From the NCBI GenBank assembly GCA_025531455.1, contig JAMYHL010000043.1:310001-374000 (forward strand): a stretch of 64,000 nucleotides of DNA, written 5' to 3'. Both the position numbers and the translations under genes were made by a program. Below are positions 39,989 through 52,208 of this stretch, in pieces; position 1 is the first letter of the stretch; each line of letters begins with the position of its first letter. The notes under the pieces were generated by a model. That model was given only the letters and a program-made list of their open reading frames with translations, had not been told where the DNA came from and did not search any database. The stretch is from Apiotrichum sp. Y4204 (taxonomy: Eukaryota > Basidiomycota > Tremellomycetes > Trichosporonales > Trichosporonaceae).

Positions 39989-42338
39989 TTAGGCCGAGCC
40001 GCCGAGCGCGGCAATCTCGGCGCGCACGCCCGCCTCGGTCTCGATCTTCTGCAGCTGCGTCTTCTCGAGCTGCTCGCCCTTTGCGATGCGCGCCTTGAGC
40101 TCGTCGATCGCCTTGAGCTTCTTGGTCAGATTGCGGATCTTCTTCTGCGCCGCGTCCTCGTCGTCCGCGGGTGCGGGCGCCTCGGGGGCAGGAGACGCGC
40201 CGTCCTTCTTGTTCTTGGTCCGCTGGCGCTTCTTCTTCTCCGCTGCGGCCGCCGGGGCTGGCGCACCGGGAATTCCCGCGCCGGGGATATACCGCCCGGC
40301 GGGCTTGCCGCCCTTAAAGATCGGGGTCGAGGCGCCAGAGCTCGGCGCAGAGTCGTCGTCGCGGCGGTACGCGTCAGAGGCCGCATTGCCGCGGGCGCCG
40401 GGAGGACGATACGCGCCAAGCTTGGGTGCAGCTGTTGTCAGATATGGTCTGGCGATTAATCGTGGCCACCATCTACTCACCACCATTGGAGGCGCCAGTC
40501 TCCTTAGGGCGGTGTGCGGCGGCCGAGGCGTTCGGCTCGGGCGCCTTGGGGGCGACCGCGGGGAAGGGGGGAACGGCCTCGGGGCGCGACGGGCGGAAGA
40601 CAGCGCCGTACAGGTCGTCCTGGAGGTGCACATTCAGGAGCTCGCCGTTGCACCACCACACCTTGACACCGTTGTCCACACGCAGACGCGGCGACAGCGT
40701 GGCCGTCAAAATGTACCGACCACACGGCGACCACTCGCAGTGCGACGAGTTGGAAGCTTGGAACTCGGCCACCTTCTTGCGCGTGCTCACGTCCCAGATG
40801 TCGACACCACCCGCCAGGTTGCCAAAACCGGCCGACAGCAGCAGGCGACCCTGCGGCTGGTAAAGCAAGAAGTTGCGGTGGTTGCCACCGAACGAGTGCA
40901 CCGGCTTAGCCTTGAGGTCGAACGTCTGCGTGCGTGCCGGCATGTCTGGGAGTGAGCTGTGTGACGAGACAGGGAAGTTCAGATGTACTCACAGCCGTAG
41001 CAGACGGTGAACTCGCGCGAGTTGGGGTTCCATCCAAAGTCGTAGATGGGGCCCTCCTTGTCTGCAGGTCAGCATTGCAGAGCTGGGGGGAAACGGGCTA
41101 ACAGCTCTCATTCTGCACTCACCAAGATCAACAAGACCCTCAAACGTGCCATCCAGCGCAACGAGGTAGATGTTCGTCTCGCCGTAGTATGACTTGCCGG
41201 TGTTGTCGACGTCCGTGTGCGACATGAAGAGTGCCTGTTGTTAGTGATGCTTTTATGTGTCAATATCACAGCACTCACCATGGTACCAGCGTTGTTCCAC
41301 TTGACCGACAGCTTGTCCGCTTTGTAGAACGCCTTGCGAGCCGTAGTCATCGGCATGTCGCGGGTCTCCGTCTTGATCTCGCCCTCGCCGTTGGCCGCCT
41401 TGGGCTTGCCGACAAGTGCCGAAAGGGTGTACAGCGCAACGGTCGCCGGCGCACCCTTGCGCTCGCCGACCCACACAGCGAGCGCCGGCTCAGTGTACGG
41501 ACGCAGCCCCTTGCTCGACGTCGTGCCCTCGGCGAGCGCGGTGGGGCGGGACATGAACAGGCCCTTGATCTGGCCGTCGATCTTGAGACGCGTCGCAGGG
41601 CGGGGTGCGAGCGGCGGCGTGAAGATGGCGAGGTCGGACGCCGTCGGGCGGAAGAGATGCGCCTCGTCCGGGGTGATAATCGGCTCCCTAAACTATCAGC
41701 GCCATGCGCCACATTACGTCTCGGGGACATGGTCCGCAGCACGCTTCACTCACCAGTCGTCCCAGGTCTTGTGGTACCATCCGCCGACCATCTCGCCAGT
41801 CTTGACACTCCATACCTTGACGTTCTTGTGCACGTCCGTGTCGCTCTTCACTGGGCGCTCAAAGGTGAACAGCCAGGTGGACAGGGGCGAGAACGCCAAG
41901 GCAACCACATTGTCCTGCTCGACAACAAGCGGGGCCGCCGTAGATCCCGACGCCGAGGAGAGCAGGTGGACGCTGTTGTCAGCTGAAAGCAAAGAACTAC
42001 AGTCCAGCTGAGCGGGTGAAGACTTGGATTGGCTCCAGGCTTCAAGGAGAGATGATCAAAACCCATCACTCGCGCTCGCGCCACGAGTCAGACTCACTTG
42101 TTCGCCATCGCATACGCAAGGAACTCGCCGTCATGCGAGTAAACGCATGTCCTCGCCGACTGGGTGTCGCTGAATGTTAGTTTTGATGACGCGCCTTGGT
42201 ACACATACACAGGGATCTTCGGCAGGACCTCGAAAGACGGTGCCTCGGCAATGCCGGTCGTCTTCTGCGCGCGGACTGGAATTAGAAACAGCTAGTCACA
42301 AAACACTCACAGGCGTACTGAGCCGGAATGGAAGCCAT
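39989..42338 (-). CDS. EIF2A: Eukaryotic translation initiation factor 2A
   Basis: Nine exons (42338-42311, 42275-42209, 42169-42098, 41972-41754, 41687-41279, 41234-41123, 41061-40993, 40945-40481, 40431-39989) encode 627 aa, normal for eIF2A. The protein is a beta-propeller factor able to bring initiator Met-tRNA to the 40S subunit on special mRNAs; it is not a subunit of eIF2. Evidence: YAFRAQKTTG at the start; the propeller repeats, with VCYGYMPARTQTFDLK and GGVDIWDVSTRKKVAEF plus SSHCEWSPCGRYILTATLSPRLRVDNG; then a Pro/Ala/Lys-rich linker and a C-terminal basic coiled coil ending ALGGSA. Exon 2 uses a GTATGT donor rather than the neighbouring GTGTAT, and exon 4 uses the second of two close AG acceptors, both forced by frame. 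A long open frame on the opposite strand (40086-40955) is a composition shadow. Confidence 0.95.
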
Positions 42339-43388
42339 GATTGACCGTAGAGAAGAGTAGAGACTGTGCTCGATACTTGCTTGCTGCTTGCGTTGTTTGT
42401 GTCTGTGGAGTGTTCGGCAGACGGATGGACACGCGTGAGGTCGTCGTTACGTGGCGTCTTCTTCGAGCTAAACGAGAGAGAGGTAGAACACAGAGATTGA
42501 CTGTTTTTTCTGTGACCTGTTCGTCGTCTTCGTCGTTGTCGTCGCGGCGGCAGTGGTTTGGACTGGGTGTTTGCTCCGAGATGTGCTCGAGAACTGGTCA
42601 GGAAGAGAAAAGAAAAAGGAGATGTCCCAGAGAAAAAAGTCTGGGAGGCGCCATGGGAGGGGAGCAACGGCCCGCCACGATGCCGAGATGGGAGGAAAGC
42701 ACACAGCGACGTCCATTATCAAACACACACGTGACAGAAGAGCAGAAACAAGGAATACATGACACGTCATTCACTGGTCCAAATTTTTTGTATGCGGTCT
42801 GCCCACTTTATCCCGGGGTTATGACGTCGCTGCATCGCTGTACTGCTACAGCGTTGCGCGACGGACCTCCGGACGTTTGTTACGGACGTAATCGGACGCA
42901 TTACGAAGTAAATCGGACCCTATCCATTGAGCCATTATGTTTTTTAATCTATGCATTATCTTTTTGTAATAAAATATTTGTGCGGACAAACCCGCCACTT
43001 TTTTTTTTTGGTGATTGATGGATTTTCTGAACAGCTGCGCTTGGCATTGTCTGGATCCTCAGCGCGAGGCGAGCAGCGAGAACAGATCCCATTCCATTCC
43101 ACCTCCATTCTCCAGCTCTCTTCCTTCATCTTCATTCTCATCCCCATCGTCCTCACAGACAGCTCGTGTGCACTCGCGACGCAGCATCACCACTCATAGA
43201 AAAACTCCAAACAAAACAAGGCCGGAACGCAGGCAGCTCCACCGTCGACGTCCGCTTTCGATCGCCAACAATCTCGCATTCTGAAAAAAAAAGTCGCTCT
43301 CTCCCGTCGACTTGACATTACCTCCGCATCCGCATTCAACATCCCATCCCACTAGCACATCCCGCTCCCACACCACTCCTCGCCCATC
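42339..43388. other. Divergent intergenic region with an AT-rich block
   Basis: It separates eIF2A (minus) and ribose-phosphate pyrophosphokinase (plus). 42775-43015 is clearly AT-richer than its surroundings, with T-runs, repeated CGGAC words and an inverted repeat CGTAAT-(7)-ATTACG at 42887-42905. No gene is seen. The right 300 bp form the pyrimidine-rich leader of the next gene. Confidence 0.55.
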
Positions 43389-45032
43389 ATGCACAACAAG
43401 GGAAACTCGATCCGCCTCCTTACCGGTAAGTATCTCGCCGTCAAGATCCAGGAGTATAGTAACTGACGGCAGGCAACGCGCACCCCAAGCTCGCCGAGGC
43501 CGTGGCCAACCGGTGAGTACTGCAGGCCTCTGCGCACCGGGCACGACTTGCAACGAGCAACGTTTGGTCGTGTTTTCCCGTTTCGTCTCATTGCCCCATC
43601 CCGACGGCCCAAGCGCGCCTCCAACCCATTGCACGCGTTGTCACAGAACTAGCTTCATGCTGTCAGTTGGGCCAGGCGCGCAAATGGTCGTGGGCCGGCG
43701 ATGACGGGGCAACAGGGGTTAGACGGGAAGATGGTTACGTGCTGTCGCGCAGAGCTGCATTGGGTGTGCTATGCTGACGCTCGTCTCTTACTGTCTTCTT
43801 ACTGCGTGTGTCAACCGTTGTGTGACTTTTGTGTGACTTTGTGACCTCCATCGCTCGTCTGGTTCGCCAATAACATTGCGACCCTGACAATTTTGGATGC
43901 CACCTCCGACTCCGTCTCCGTCATATTCTCCGTCTCTCGTCCGAACCGGCCGACCTGCTCTGCTCCGCACATGACACTGCAATCTCGCCACCTCCGCACG
44001 ACTTCCCTCCTCCAGCCTTGGCATTCCCCTCACGCCGGCGCACGTCTCCAAGTTCCTCTCGCTCGAGACCTCTGTCCAGATTCACCAGTCGGTCCGTGAT
44101 GAGGACGTCTTCATCCTCCAGTCGCCGTCGCCCCCGGACATCAACGACCACCTCATGGAGCTCCTCGTCATGATCTCTGCCTGCAAGACTGCCTCCGCCA
44201 AGCGCATCACCGCCGTTATCCCCTGCTTCCCGTATGCTCGCCAGGACAAGAAGGACAAGTCGCGTGCCCCGATCACTGCCAAGTGAGTGCTATTCTTGTT
44301 GCTCCTCTGACACGCAGGCTCGTCGCCAACCTCGTTACTGTCGCCGGTGCTGACCACGTCATCACCCTCGACCTGCACGCGTCCCAGATTCAGGGCTTCT
44401 TCGACATCCCTGTCGACAACCTCTTCACCGAGCCGTCGATGATGCGCTACATCAAGGCCGAGATTCCCAACTGGCGCCAGGCGATCGTCGTCTCGCCCGA
44501 TGCCGGTGGTGCCAAGCGCGCCACCGCCATTGCTGACCAGCTCAACCTCGACTTTGCGCTTATCAACCGCAAGCGCAGGCGCGATCTCTCGTCTTCCATG
44601 ATCCCCACGGTGCCCCCCACCCCGGCCGGCTCGGACGCCGGCTCGGTCCACGAGGACGACCACGACCACGAGTTTGACATGATGGAGCTTCTTGTCGGCG
44701 ACGTCAAGGACCGCATTGCGATCCTCATCGACGACATGATCGACACTGGCCACACACTCCGCCTTGCTGCCGGCGTGCTCAAGGACGCGGGCGCGACCGA
44801 GGTCTACGCGCTCATCTGCCACGGCCTCCTGTCCGACACGACGATGGACAACCTCAAGGGCCTGCCCATTAAGAAGCTCATTGTCACAAACTCGATCGAC
44901 CAGACGACCCGGGTAGAGGCGTGCGAAGGCCTTCTGGACACGATTGACATTGCCCCCGTCATTGCCGAGTCGATCCGCCGGACACACAACGGAGAGTCCA
45001 TCTCGGCCCTCTTCAAGCCGGATTACTTCTAA
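43389..45032 (+). CDS. Ribose-phosphate pyrophosphokinase (PRPP synthetase)
   Basis: Four exons (43389-43425, 43473-43512, 44016-44282, 44318-45032) encode 352 aa. It makes PRPP from ribose 5-phosphate and ATP for purine, pyrimidine, His, Trp and NAD synthesis. Motifs: [64 protein letters not shown], the [12 protein letters not shown] phosphate site and the PRPP loop [12 protein letters not shown]. Between LINRKRRR and [11 protein letters not shown] lies an extra acidic, Pro/Ser/His-rich loop (about residues 204-232) absent from standard short PRPP synthetases; yeast Prs1 and Prs5 carry insertions too, so a regulatory subunit role is possible. Intron 2 is exceptionally long here (503 nt), while the other introns are under 50 nt. 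Confidence 0.96.
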
Positions 45033-45262
45033 ACAAAACACACACACACCCATTTCTCATTCATCTCTGGCCGACCCAAGCAGCCACCACCAACCATGCG
45101 GACAGCTGCCTCGTCGGCGCCCGGTGTATTCACTTGTATGACTGTTTGACGCGGAAACGATGCATTCAATCGAACACGGAAGGGAGCTACAGAGAATAAG
45201 TATCAACAGGGCAGAGGGTGAGGGAGATTACACAGGGTACCACGGCAGACGACGCAGGCGGT

Positions 45263-46534
45263 CTACTTTCCAATCGTCTCGAGATCATCCCAGTTCTCGG
45301 CTGGCCGTCAGTAATGGGTGCTGAGGGTGCAGACCGTGAAATGCGCCCCACACTAGAACAAGGAAGGGCTGAGAGCACCTGGAGGTTTGTACCACTGTGA
45401 CAGCTAACCTCCTCTCTTCCTCCAAATGCGAAAACGGGGACAGACACTCACCAAGATTGAACATCTCACGCAGGTTGTCTTCCTCCGCACCGAGGCCTTT
45501 GAGGGTGCTGAAGGTGATCCACACGTTGTCTGATGTTAGCGAGATGCACACAGGACATATCGCTCATCACACTGCTGGTACAAACTGGTACTCCAATCAG
45601 TTTGGAGAATGACGCTTGGCGTAGACAGGGATTCCTCACGAATCGATAGTTTTGGAATCATGGGACATGACTCACCAGTCCACCGCGCAGTTGCGCGCTT
45701 GGCCACCTCGACGGCCTGCCGCTTCTTCTCGTACTTGAGCGGGTCGGCGGCGCCGTACGCATCGAGCTCGGCCCGCATAGTCGCAGCCTGCGCCTCCTCC
45801 GCCTTGAGCAGCTCAAGCAGCTTGCGCCTCTCCGCCTGGTGGGTCAGTCCTCTCCTACGTCGATACCCACCGTTTCCTCCCGCCCCTTCTCCGCCTGCTT
45901 GAGGCCCGCGGCGGCTTCGGTGATCTTGTCGTCCACGTCCGCGACTTCCTTCGAAACGCGGTCGAGCGCGCCTTGTTTCTGGGCGCCGGCGGCACTAGGG
46001 AACGACCAGTAGTCTGCGATCAGGAGGGAAGGCGCGGGGTGACTGACAAACACCAGTGCCGCTGATGTCAGTTTCCACCACACAAGATGCAACTCACATT
46101 TTCTCGGACACGAGCAGTCCGTCGGACTTGAGCTCGTCGATCACCTCCTTGACGCTCTGCTGGACTGGAAGTGAGCTAATGCGTTCAACTCGCAGCGCAC
46201 CGATGCCCTTTTGTTCTGCTGGGTCAGTGAGCGTAAAACGATGCGCACCCACTCGGCGCAATCTTCTCGATCTCCTTAAAAGAAAAGAACTCGGCCTGCT
46301 GTAAGCGACTCAGGGAAGACCGCCGTTGGGTAGGCCAAGAGCTCCAAAGTCCTCAACAGCTGAGAACACAAGATAAGTAGCTGCTTCATGGCCCCCGTCA
46401 GGGGAGGAAGGTGCCACAGGGGAGAGACCCACGCTGTCGTGGAAGATTTCCATCACTGGCGGGTTAGGAAGATCCGGGGTCCACAACCCACTCTTTACAC
46501 GCTTCTCCTCCTTGCTGAGACCGCGGGGTGCCAT
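45263..46534 (-). CDS. MND1: Meiotic nuclear division protein 1 (MND1)
   Basis: Ten exons (46534-46492, 46455-46433, 46295-46253, 46215-46201, 46164-46098, 46061-46054, 46013-45871, 45835-45676, 45529-45452, 45300-45263) encode 205 aa, the normal size. With Hop2 it stimulates Dmc1/Rad51 strand invasion in meiosis. Evidence: MAPRGLSKEEKRVKMMEIFHDS; FSFKEIEKIAPKQKGI, then SVKEVIDELKSDGLLVSEKIG with DYWSFPS, the winged-helix region; a central coiled coil; and the ending RWTDNVWITFSTLKGLG...ENWDDLETIGK. Exon 6 has 8 nt and exon 4 has 15 nt. Four donors are GTGGGT, and one each GTGCGC and GTGTTT, weaker than the GTGAGT usual in this window. Inference: splicing of this gene may be inefficient outside meiosis. 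Exon 4's donor is the least certain junction. Confidence 0.92.
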
Positions 46535-47253
46535 TGTGAGGTAAGTACTATAGTAGTGAGTGGGTGAGCTGGAATGGATTGAGGATGAAGAGGAAAAGGG
46601 AAGAACGAAGATATCAAAGATAGGGGAAGAGGAGGATGAAAAGAGAAAGAGAATGTGAAAGAAAGAGAAAGAGAGAGAGAGAGGGAGAGAGAGAGAGAGA
46701 GCTGGAGGGAAGGCAGCAAAAAACGCCTGTTTATATATGTTCTTGCGGGCCCTGCCAACCGCAGTTGAGTCAACTCGATGTTGACGCAGCGAGGATAATC
46801 CGCCTATTCAGTGCGATCGTCGAGAGGGAAGACACTTTGTCTTGTGTGGGACAGTTGATGCAGTGCCTCAATGTGTGCCCGTCTTCCCTCTCGCTCGCGC
46901 TCCCTTATCATTATAGGAAGGTCAGTTTCCTTGCTCTTGTCAGGCAAACGTATCTCGTCGCCATCATTCCACCCTGCTATGCCATCTACCCACTGTTGTT
47001 CACTGCCCCCCCCCACCCCTTGACGCCACACCTGATGCCACCAACAACCCCCCAGGACACCCCAAGCCTCCACCCACCAACTTTGATTCAGGCACGGCTT
47101 GATAACACGGGAAAAACAAGCACGAAATGCTTGCTCATCCAGGCGGGACACTCCGTCACTGCCATCTCTCGAAAGTTCATCTTGAGCTCGACGCCCACCT
47201 CGTCTAACCTCCCAACGCTTTGACTTTTCCCCATCTCTCCTCACCCAGCCATC
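46535..47253. other. Divergent intergenic region with a GA repeat
   Basis: It separates MND1 (minus) and glutathione synthetase (plus). A (GA)n-rich tract runs at about 46662-46701, within MND1's upstream region. No gene is supported; the right part is a C/T-rich leader. Confidence 0.6.
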
Positions 47254-48917
47254 ATGCCGTCGCTCCCCGCCTGGCCACCGCAGCTGACGCCGGAGCAGCA
47301 GGCCGCGCTCCTCGTCGAGTCGTCGGCGTACGCCCTCGCGCACGGCTTCACCCTTCTCCCTCCGCACCCGCCGTCCGGCCCCCCGCCGGCACCGACCCAC
47401 GCCATCGCCGCCCCGCTCTCCCTCTTCCCCACGCCCTTCCCCCGGGGAGAGTACGAGCGCGCGCGTGCTCTCCAGGTCGCGTACAATACGCTCTACGCCC
47501 GCGTGACCCTCGACCACGCGTTTCTCGATCGCGTGATGGACAAGGTCGCACTCGTGGACGAGTTCCAGGGCGAGCTGTGGACACGCTGGAAGGAGATCCG
47601 TGACGACCTCGTGCAGGTAAGCTTTTGCAATTCTGAACATAGCTCACACCCAGCCCCTTCAGCTCGGCATCTTCCGCTCCGACTACCTCCTTCACGAGAC
47701 GGGGTCCGAGGTGAGCATCAAGCAGGTCGAGTTCAACACCATCGCCGCGAGCTTTGGCGCGCTGAGCCAGAAGGCCGGCGAGATGCACAGGTGCGTAGCG
47801 GGTGAAGAGGGTGCTAACGTGACGTAGGTATCTCGCTTCGTCGACAGGAGCGTACTACGGCTCAGCACCGCAGCTTGCGGACCCCACGGCATTCCCGAAG
47901 AACCGCTCGCTGGAGGAACTGGCTGCGGGCCTTGCCGAGGGCTGGCGGGCATATGGCAGCAAGGATGCGGTTGTGCTTGTTGTCTGTCAGGAGGGGGAGC
48001 GCAACGTGTTTGACCAGCGCGGACTGCAATATGAGCTCCACAAGACGCACGGCGTCCAGAGCGTGCGGTACACGTTTGCAGAGCTGGGGCGTCTGGCCAA
48101 GCTCGATCCATCGTCCCGCAAGCTCCTCATTCCCAACCCCCTCACGCCTGATGCCCCGCCGGCTGAGGTCGCCGTTGTGTACTACCGCGCGGCGTATACG
48201 CCTACCGACTACACCTCCTCAGCGGAGTGGGACACGCGTGTGCTTCTGGAGCGCTCCCTCGCGATCAAGTGTCCGACCATGGCGCTTCAGCTGGCGGGCG
48301 CGAAGAAGGTGCAGCAGGAGCTCGCGAAGGAGGGCATGCTGGAGGACTATCTGCTCAGCGCCTCCCGCCCCGATGTGGGCGGCGGCGCGCTGTCCCAAAA
48401 GGATGTGGACGCCGTACGGGAGACATTTACAGGACTGTGGCCGCTGGACGACTCGCCGCTCGGCCGCGAAGCGCAGAAACTGGCGCGCTCCGAACCCGAG
48501 CGGTTTGTCCTCAAGCCGCAGCGCGAGGGCGGCGGCAACAATATCTACCGCACCGACATCCCGGCGTACCTGGACAAGCTGGACGCCGAGCCGTCTCCGC
48601 CGGGCCACCCGCCTCGGCGCGAGGGCTTCATCCTCATGGAGCTGATCACGCCGCCGCAGAACGTGCACAACTGGCTCGTGCGCGGCGGCGAGGGCAAGGC
48701 GCGCCTTGCTGATGTCGTCTCCGAGCTTGGTGTATATGGTGTCTCGCTGTTCGGCGGCAAGCCCAGCGAGAACATCAACCGCCTCGCGGGGACGCTTCTC
48801 CGCACCAAGGGCCGCGAGAGCGACGAGGGCGGAGTCGCCATTGGTATGTTATAGGACCTGGAACAGCACTGACAGACAGGTATCTCGTCCATCGACAGCC
48901 CGCTGCTTGTAAACTAG
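47254..48917 (+). CDS. GSH2: Glutathione synthetase
   Basis: Four exons (47254-47616, 47663-47790, 47828-48843, 48880-48917) encode 514 aa, in the range of the eukaryotic enzyme. It joins gamma-glutamylcysteine and glycine with ATP, the second step of glutathione synthesis, in the cytosol as a dimer. Evidence: RSDYLLHE and KQVEFNTIAASFGALS (substrate-binding region); VVYYRAAYTPTDY; LERSLAIKCPTMALQLAGAKKVQQ; the glycine-rich ATP loop FVLKPQREGGGNNIY; FILMELITPP; ELGVYGVSLFG; and the conserved last residues GISSIDSPLLV. The last exon is short (38 nt) and is needed to supply that conserved C-terminus. The divergent partner is MND1; no functional link is evident. Confidence 0.96.
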
Positions 48918-49624
48918 ATGATACAGAAGCTACATGACGAATGTCGTGGACATGGTCGCGGCCCCGAACGCTAGTACCCTAGGCCACGGTGCCCCGGCGC
49001 ACTAGCGGACGGACTACCGTGGTGAGGTGCACATGCTGCGTGCCGTGTCTGAATGCGTTTCACTCTGCATAGGGAACCTCGACTTGGGCGAATTGTTGAT
49101 TGTTCATTGCTGGAGTTGCATCGTGGACTGCACGTGCATGAAGCATGAAGTGGTTGCGTGATTGCAGAAGCCAACGTACTCCCTGTGTGGCGTGAGATAC
49201 GAGGCGTATCGGGCACAGACAGGCGTCGATGTGTGGCTCATGGCTGTGGTTTTGTAGCTATTAGCTATTGGTTGGTGCCCACGTTCTCCACATGGCGTAA
49301 ATCTACTCTGCTCCGATCATTCCGACTCGATAGGAAAAAGGAAAAGTGGAGGGTGGGGAGGAGGGGGCTTGGCTTTTGGCTGGCAAAGTGGCTTTCCAGA
49401 GTGCGCTCGGGTTTTTCCTCGTTCTTCCATCTCCATCTCCATCTCGCACCTCCCAGCCCCTTCCCACCGCCTCTCCCACCCCGCTCGCTATCAGCATTGT
49501 CGAGTTCGTGAGACCTGACCCTCTTCACTCTCTCTAGAAAAGCACCAACAAAAGCTACCTCGCACCACCAAATTACTCCACTCATTCGAAAATCTCGATT
49601 TCATTCCTTGACCTCCACTCCACA
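48918..49624. other. Intergenic region between co-directional genes
   Basis: It contains the 3' region of glutathione synthetase and the promoter of pyrroline-5-carboxylate reductase, with a long C/T-rich leader (49420-49620) and no TATA box that I can defend. No other gene is seen. Confidence 0.6.
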
Positions 49625-50461
49625 ATGTCCAGCATCGCCCTCCCGCCCGTCGCCTTTATCGGCGGCGGCAACATGGCGAGCGCGATCATCGGCGGTCTGC
49701 GCAAGGGCGGCATCCCCGCCTCGCACTTTGAGATTGTCGAGCCCGACACGCACGCGCGGGAACGTATCTCGAACGAGTTTGGCATTGCCGCGCTCCCTGC
49801 GGCCGGTCCCGAGCTGAAGCGCTGCGGCCTCGTCGTGTGGGCCGTCAAGCCGCAGATGTTCTCGGTCGCGGCCGAGCGCGCCGCGCCGTTCGTAAGCGAC
49901 GCGCTCCACCTCAGCGTCGCGGCCGGCATCCCCACCGCCAGCATCGCAGACTGGATCGGGACGGAGCGCATCGTGCGCGCCATGCCCAACACCCCGGCCC
50001 TCGTCGGACAGGGCGTCACCGGCCTCTTTGCCCGCAGCTCTGTCGACGACGAGGGACGCGCGCAGATCGAAAAGCTGCTGACCCCCACCGGGCGCCTTAT
50101 CTGGGTGGGCGGCGACGAGAACGAGCTCGACGCCGTGACGGCAATGAGCGGCTCGGGTCCCGCATACGTCTTCTACTTTATCGAGGCGATGGTCGAGGCC
50201 GGCGTCGAGATGGGCCTCACTCCTGAACAGAGCAAGCGCCTCGCCATTGGCACGTTTACGGGCGCGTCGGCGCTGGCGGCGAGCGCAGACGACCCGCCGT
50301 CCGTCCTCCGCGAGCGCGTCACCTCCAAGGGCGGGACGACGTACGCGGCCATCACCGAGCTCCAGAACACGCGCACAAAGCAGAACTTCAAGGGCGCAAT
50401 GTTCGCTGCGCGCCGGCGCGCGGCCGAGCTCGGCGCCGAGTTTGGCACCGCCAAGCTCTAA
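49625..50461 (+). CDS. PRO3: Pyrroline-5-carboxylate reductase
   Basis: A single exon of 278 aa, intronless unlike most neighbours. It reduces 1-pyrroline-5-carboxylate to proline with NAD(P)H, the last step of proline synthesis. Evidence: the Rossmann motif FIGGGNMASAIIGGL near the start; VWAVKPQ; the ISxAAGI-like LSVAAGIP; RAMPNTPALVGQGVTGL; AMSGSGPAYVFYFIEAMVEAGVEMGL; and the C-terminal helical SKGGTTYAAI dimer motif. Length and motif order are those of the family. The cytosolic location is inferred from the lack of a presequence. Confidence 0.97.
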   Translation: MSSIALPPVAFIGGGNMASAIIGGLRKGGIPASHFEIVEPDTHARERISNEFGIAALPAAGPELKRCGLVVWAVKPQMFSVAAERAAPFVSDALHLSVAAGIPTASIADWIGTERIVRAMPNTPALVGQGVTGLFARSSVDDEGRAQIEKLLTPTGRLIWVGGDENELDAVTAMSGSGPAYVFYFIEAMVEAGVEMGLTPEQSKRLAIGTFTGASALAASADDPPSVLRERVTSKGGTTYAAITELQNTRTKQNFKGAMFAARRRAAELGAEFGTAKL

Positions 50462-52208
50462 GCCCGGAACTCGATCTCTCACTTTGTCCCCCCCTTCATC
50501 TGTCCCCATCCATCTGTCTCCAGCCACGGCTGTGTACCATGTATTCTCATGCTGGATTGCATGGATCGGACGCATTCACTGACTTGCACATGACATGCGA
50601 TACTCGGGATCGAGGTGAGCCACAGGTCTTAATTTCCAGCAGTGGCGGGCGCCACTTGCTGCTCAACCGGTAGTCGCGAATACCGGCAGTGTGAAGCCAC
50701 CAGCCGGCTAGCGACGGTTAGGCGCATATACGGCCGGGGGTGTGAGCCATGAGACAATGGGATCCATGACTGCTGACCGTGCACCGGGGACGACCGCATC
50801 GAGCTTATGATCGCAGCCACGAACTCCGGCGCCCATGACACTGAGGCGGTGGACGACGTTGCCCGTCGGGAGAGCTCCACTGCCCACCGGATGCACAACG
50901 CCTCGCTGGCCCGCTGGACATCCACGCCACTCGCCACTCGTAACTGGTCACTCGTCACTCGTCACCGGGCCCCCGAGGCTACCTAGTTGGCAATCGTGAG
51001 CGTGAACGAGTGCGATCTGTGGTCCAGCCAACCTGTCCACGGGTTCCAACGCAGCCAGCCCTTAACGTTCTGCTCGCAGCTGGGCTAATCTGAAACTCTG
51101 AAACATACGCCATAGCTAGCGCTAGTGCGCTAGCGCCTCCCACGATCCCGAGTACTGGAACGAGCATTTTGGCACCTACCACTTGGGCACATAGTATGGG
51201 TAGAGGGACACATGGGACGCACCATGCCAGCGGCCGTGCGCTGCGCTGGCTGCTCCGCGGACCGCGGCGGGCCCTGGCGCGCAAAGTACGCCCGTGGGCA
51301 GTGGCCAGTGGCCGCCTTTAGAAGTTGTGTCGCCTTGCATGCCGGGGCCTTGGTCCGGGTCTGGGCTGTCCGTGCTGAAACGGCGTGGCGAGACGGAGCA
51401 GGGGGACGCGGTATGGGTACGTGGTAGGAGTATCCGGTAAGGGGTACGCGATACGTCGTACGTGGTATCACGGGGCTCACTCCGCCGCTCCGGGGTGTCG
51501 GGGTGCGTGAGGTTGCGGCGCTCTGCGAGTGTGTGATCCCGAGGGACGTGGAGGAATGCGGACACCGACAAGGCGAGACGAGACAGCAGCGCGCGGTCAT
51601 CCAGATCCGCTATGACACTGATGACCACTGATGACTCCTCATCACTGACTCGGACATGCCGCCACTGACACAACGCTCGTGATCTCATGAGACAATGTGT
51701 GCGAGAAACAGACGGATGCGGACTGGCTGGCTCGTTGGCTGAATTCTCAGGAGCACCAATTGCATTATGTGTCGTCATAGGCCTTGCATTGCATGGCATG
51801 GCATCGTCCTTATACTATTATACGGGCGCGGTCGCGTGCGCGTGGGGTACCGATCGTGAATGGTATGGTACTGATTGATCTGATGATATATACACAGGCT
51901 ACAACAGCAGGCGACGATAGAGGGTATGGGTACACAGGTGCCGGGTGGCGTGAACGATAAATGGAAGTGAGGTCGTGACTCGGCGCGTGGAGCGTGGAGC
52001 ATGGTGGGTAGGTGGCGACGGCGCAGCGTTACTCCCAGAGCGTGTCTGTCTGCGCGCGCGCGTTTCATTCATTCGGCTTATTGGGCATTCTGGATGTCAG
52101 CCACGGGGCCAAGAGGGGAATAACACGAAAGGCGGGAATGGACGCGGGGATGGGGCAGCGCATTGGCCAGTGGTCGGTAAATGGGTCATATCGGGCTCGG
52201 CAGGTACA
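50462..52208. other. Intergenic 1.7 kb
   Basis: No gene is supported. All frames are short, with composition unlike the neighbouring coding exons. It should contain the 3' ends of the reductase and of the unknown minus-strand gene. Confidence 0.55.
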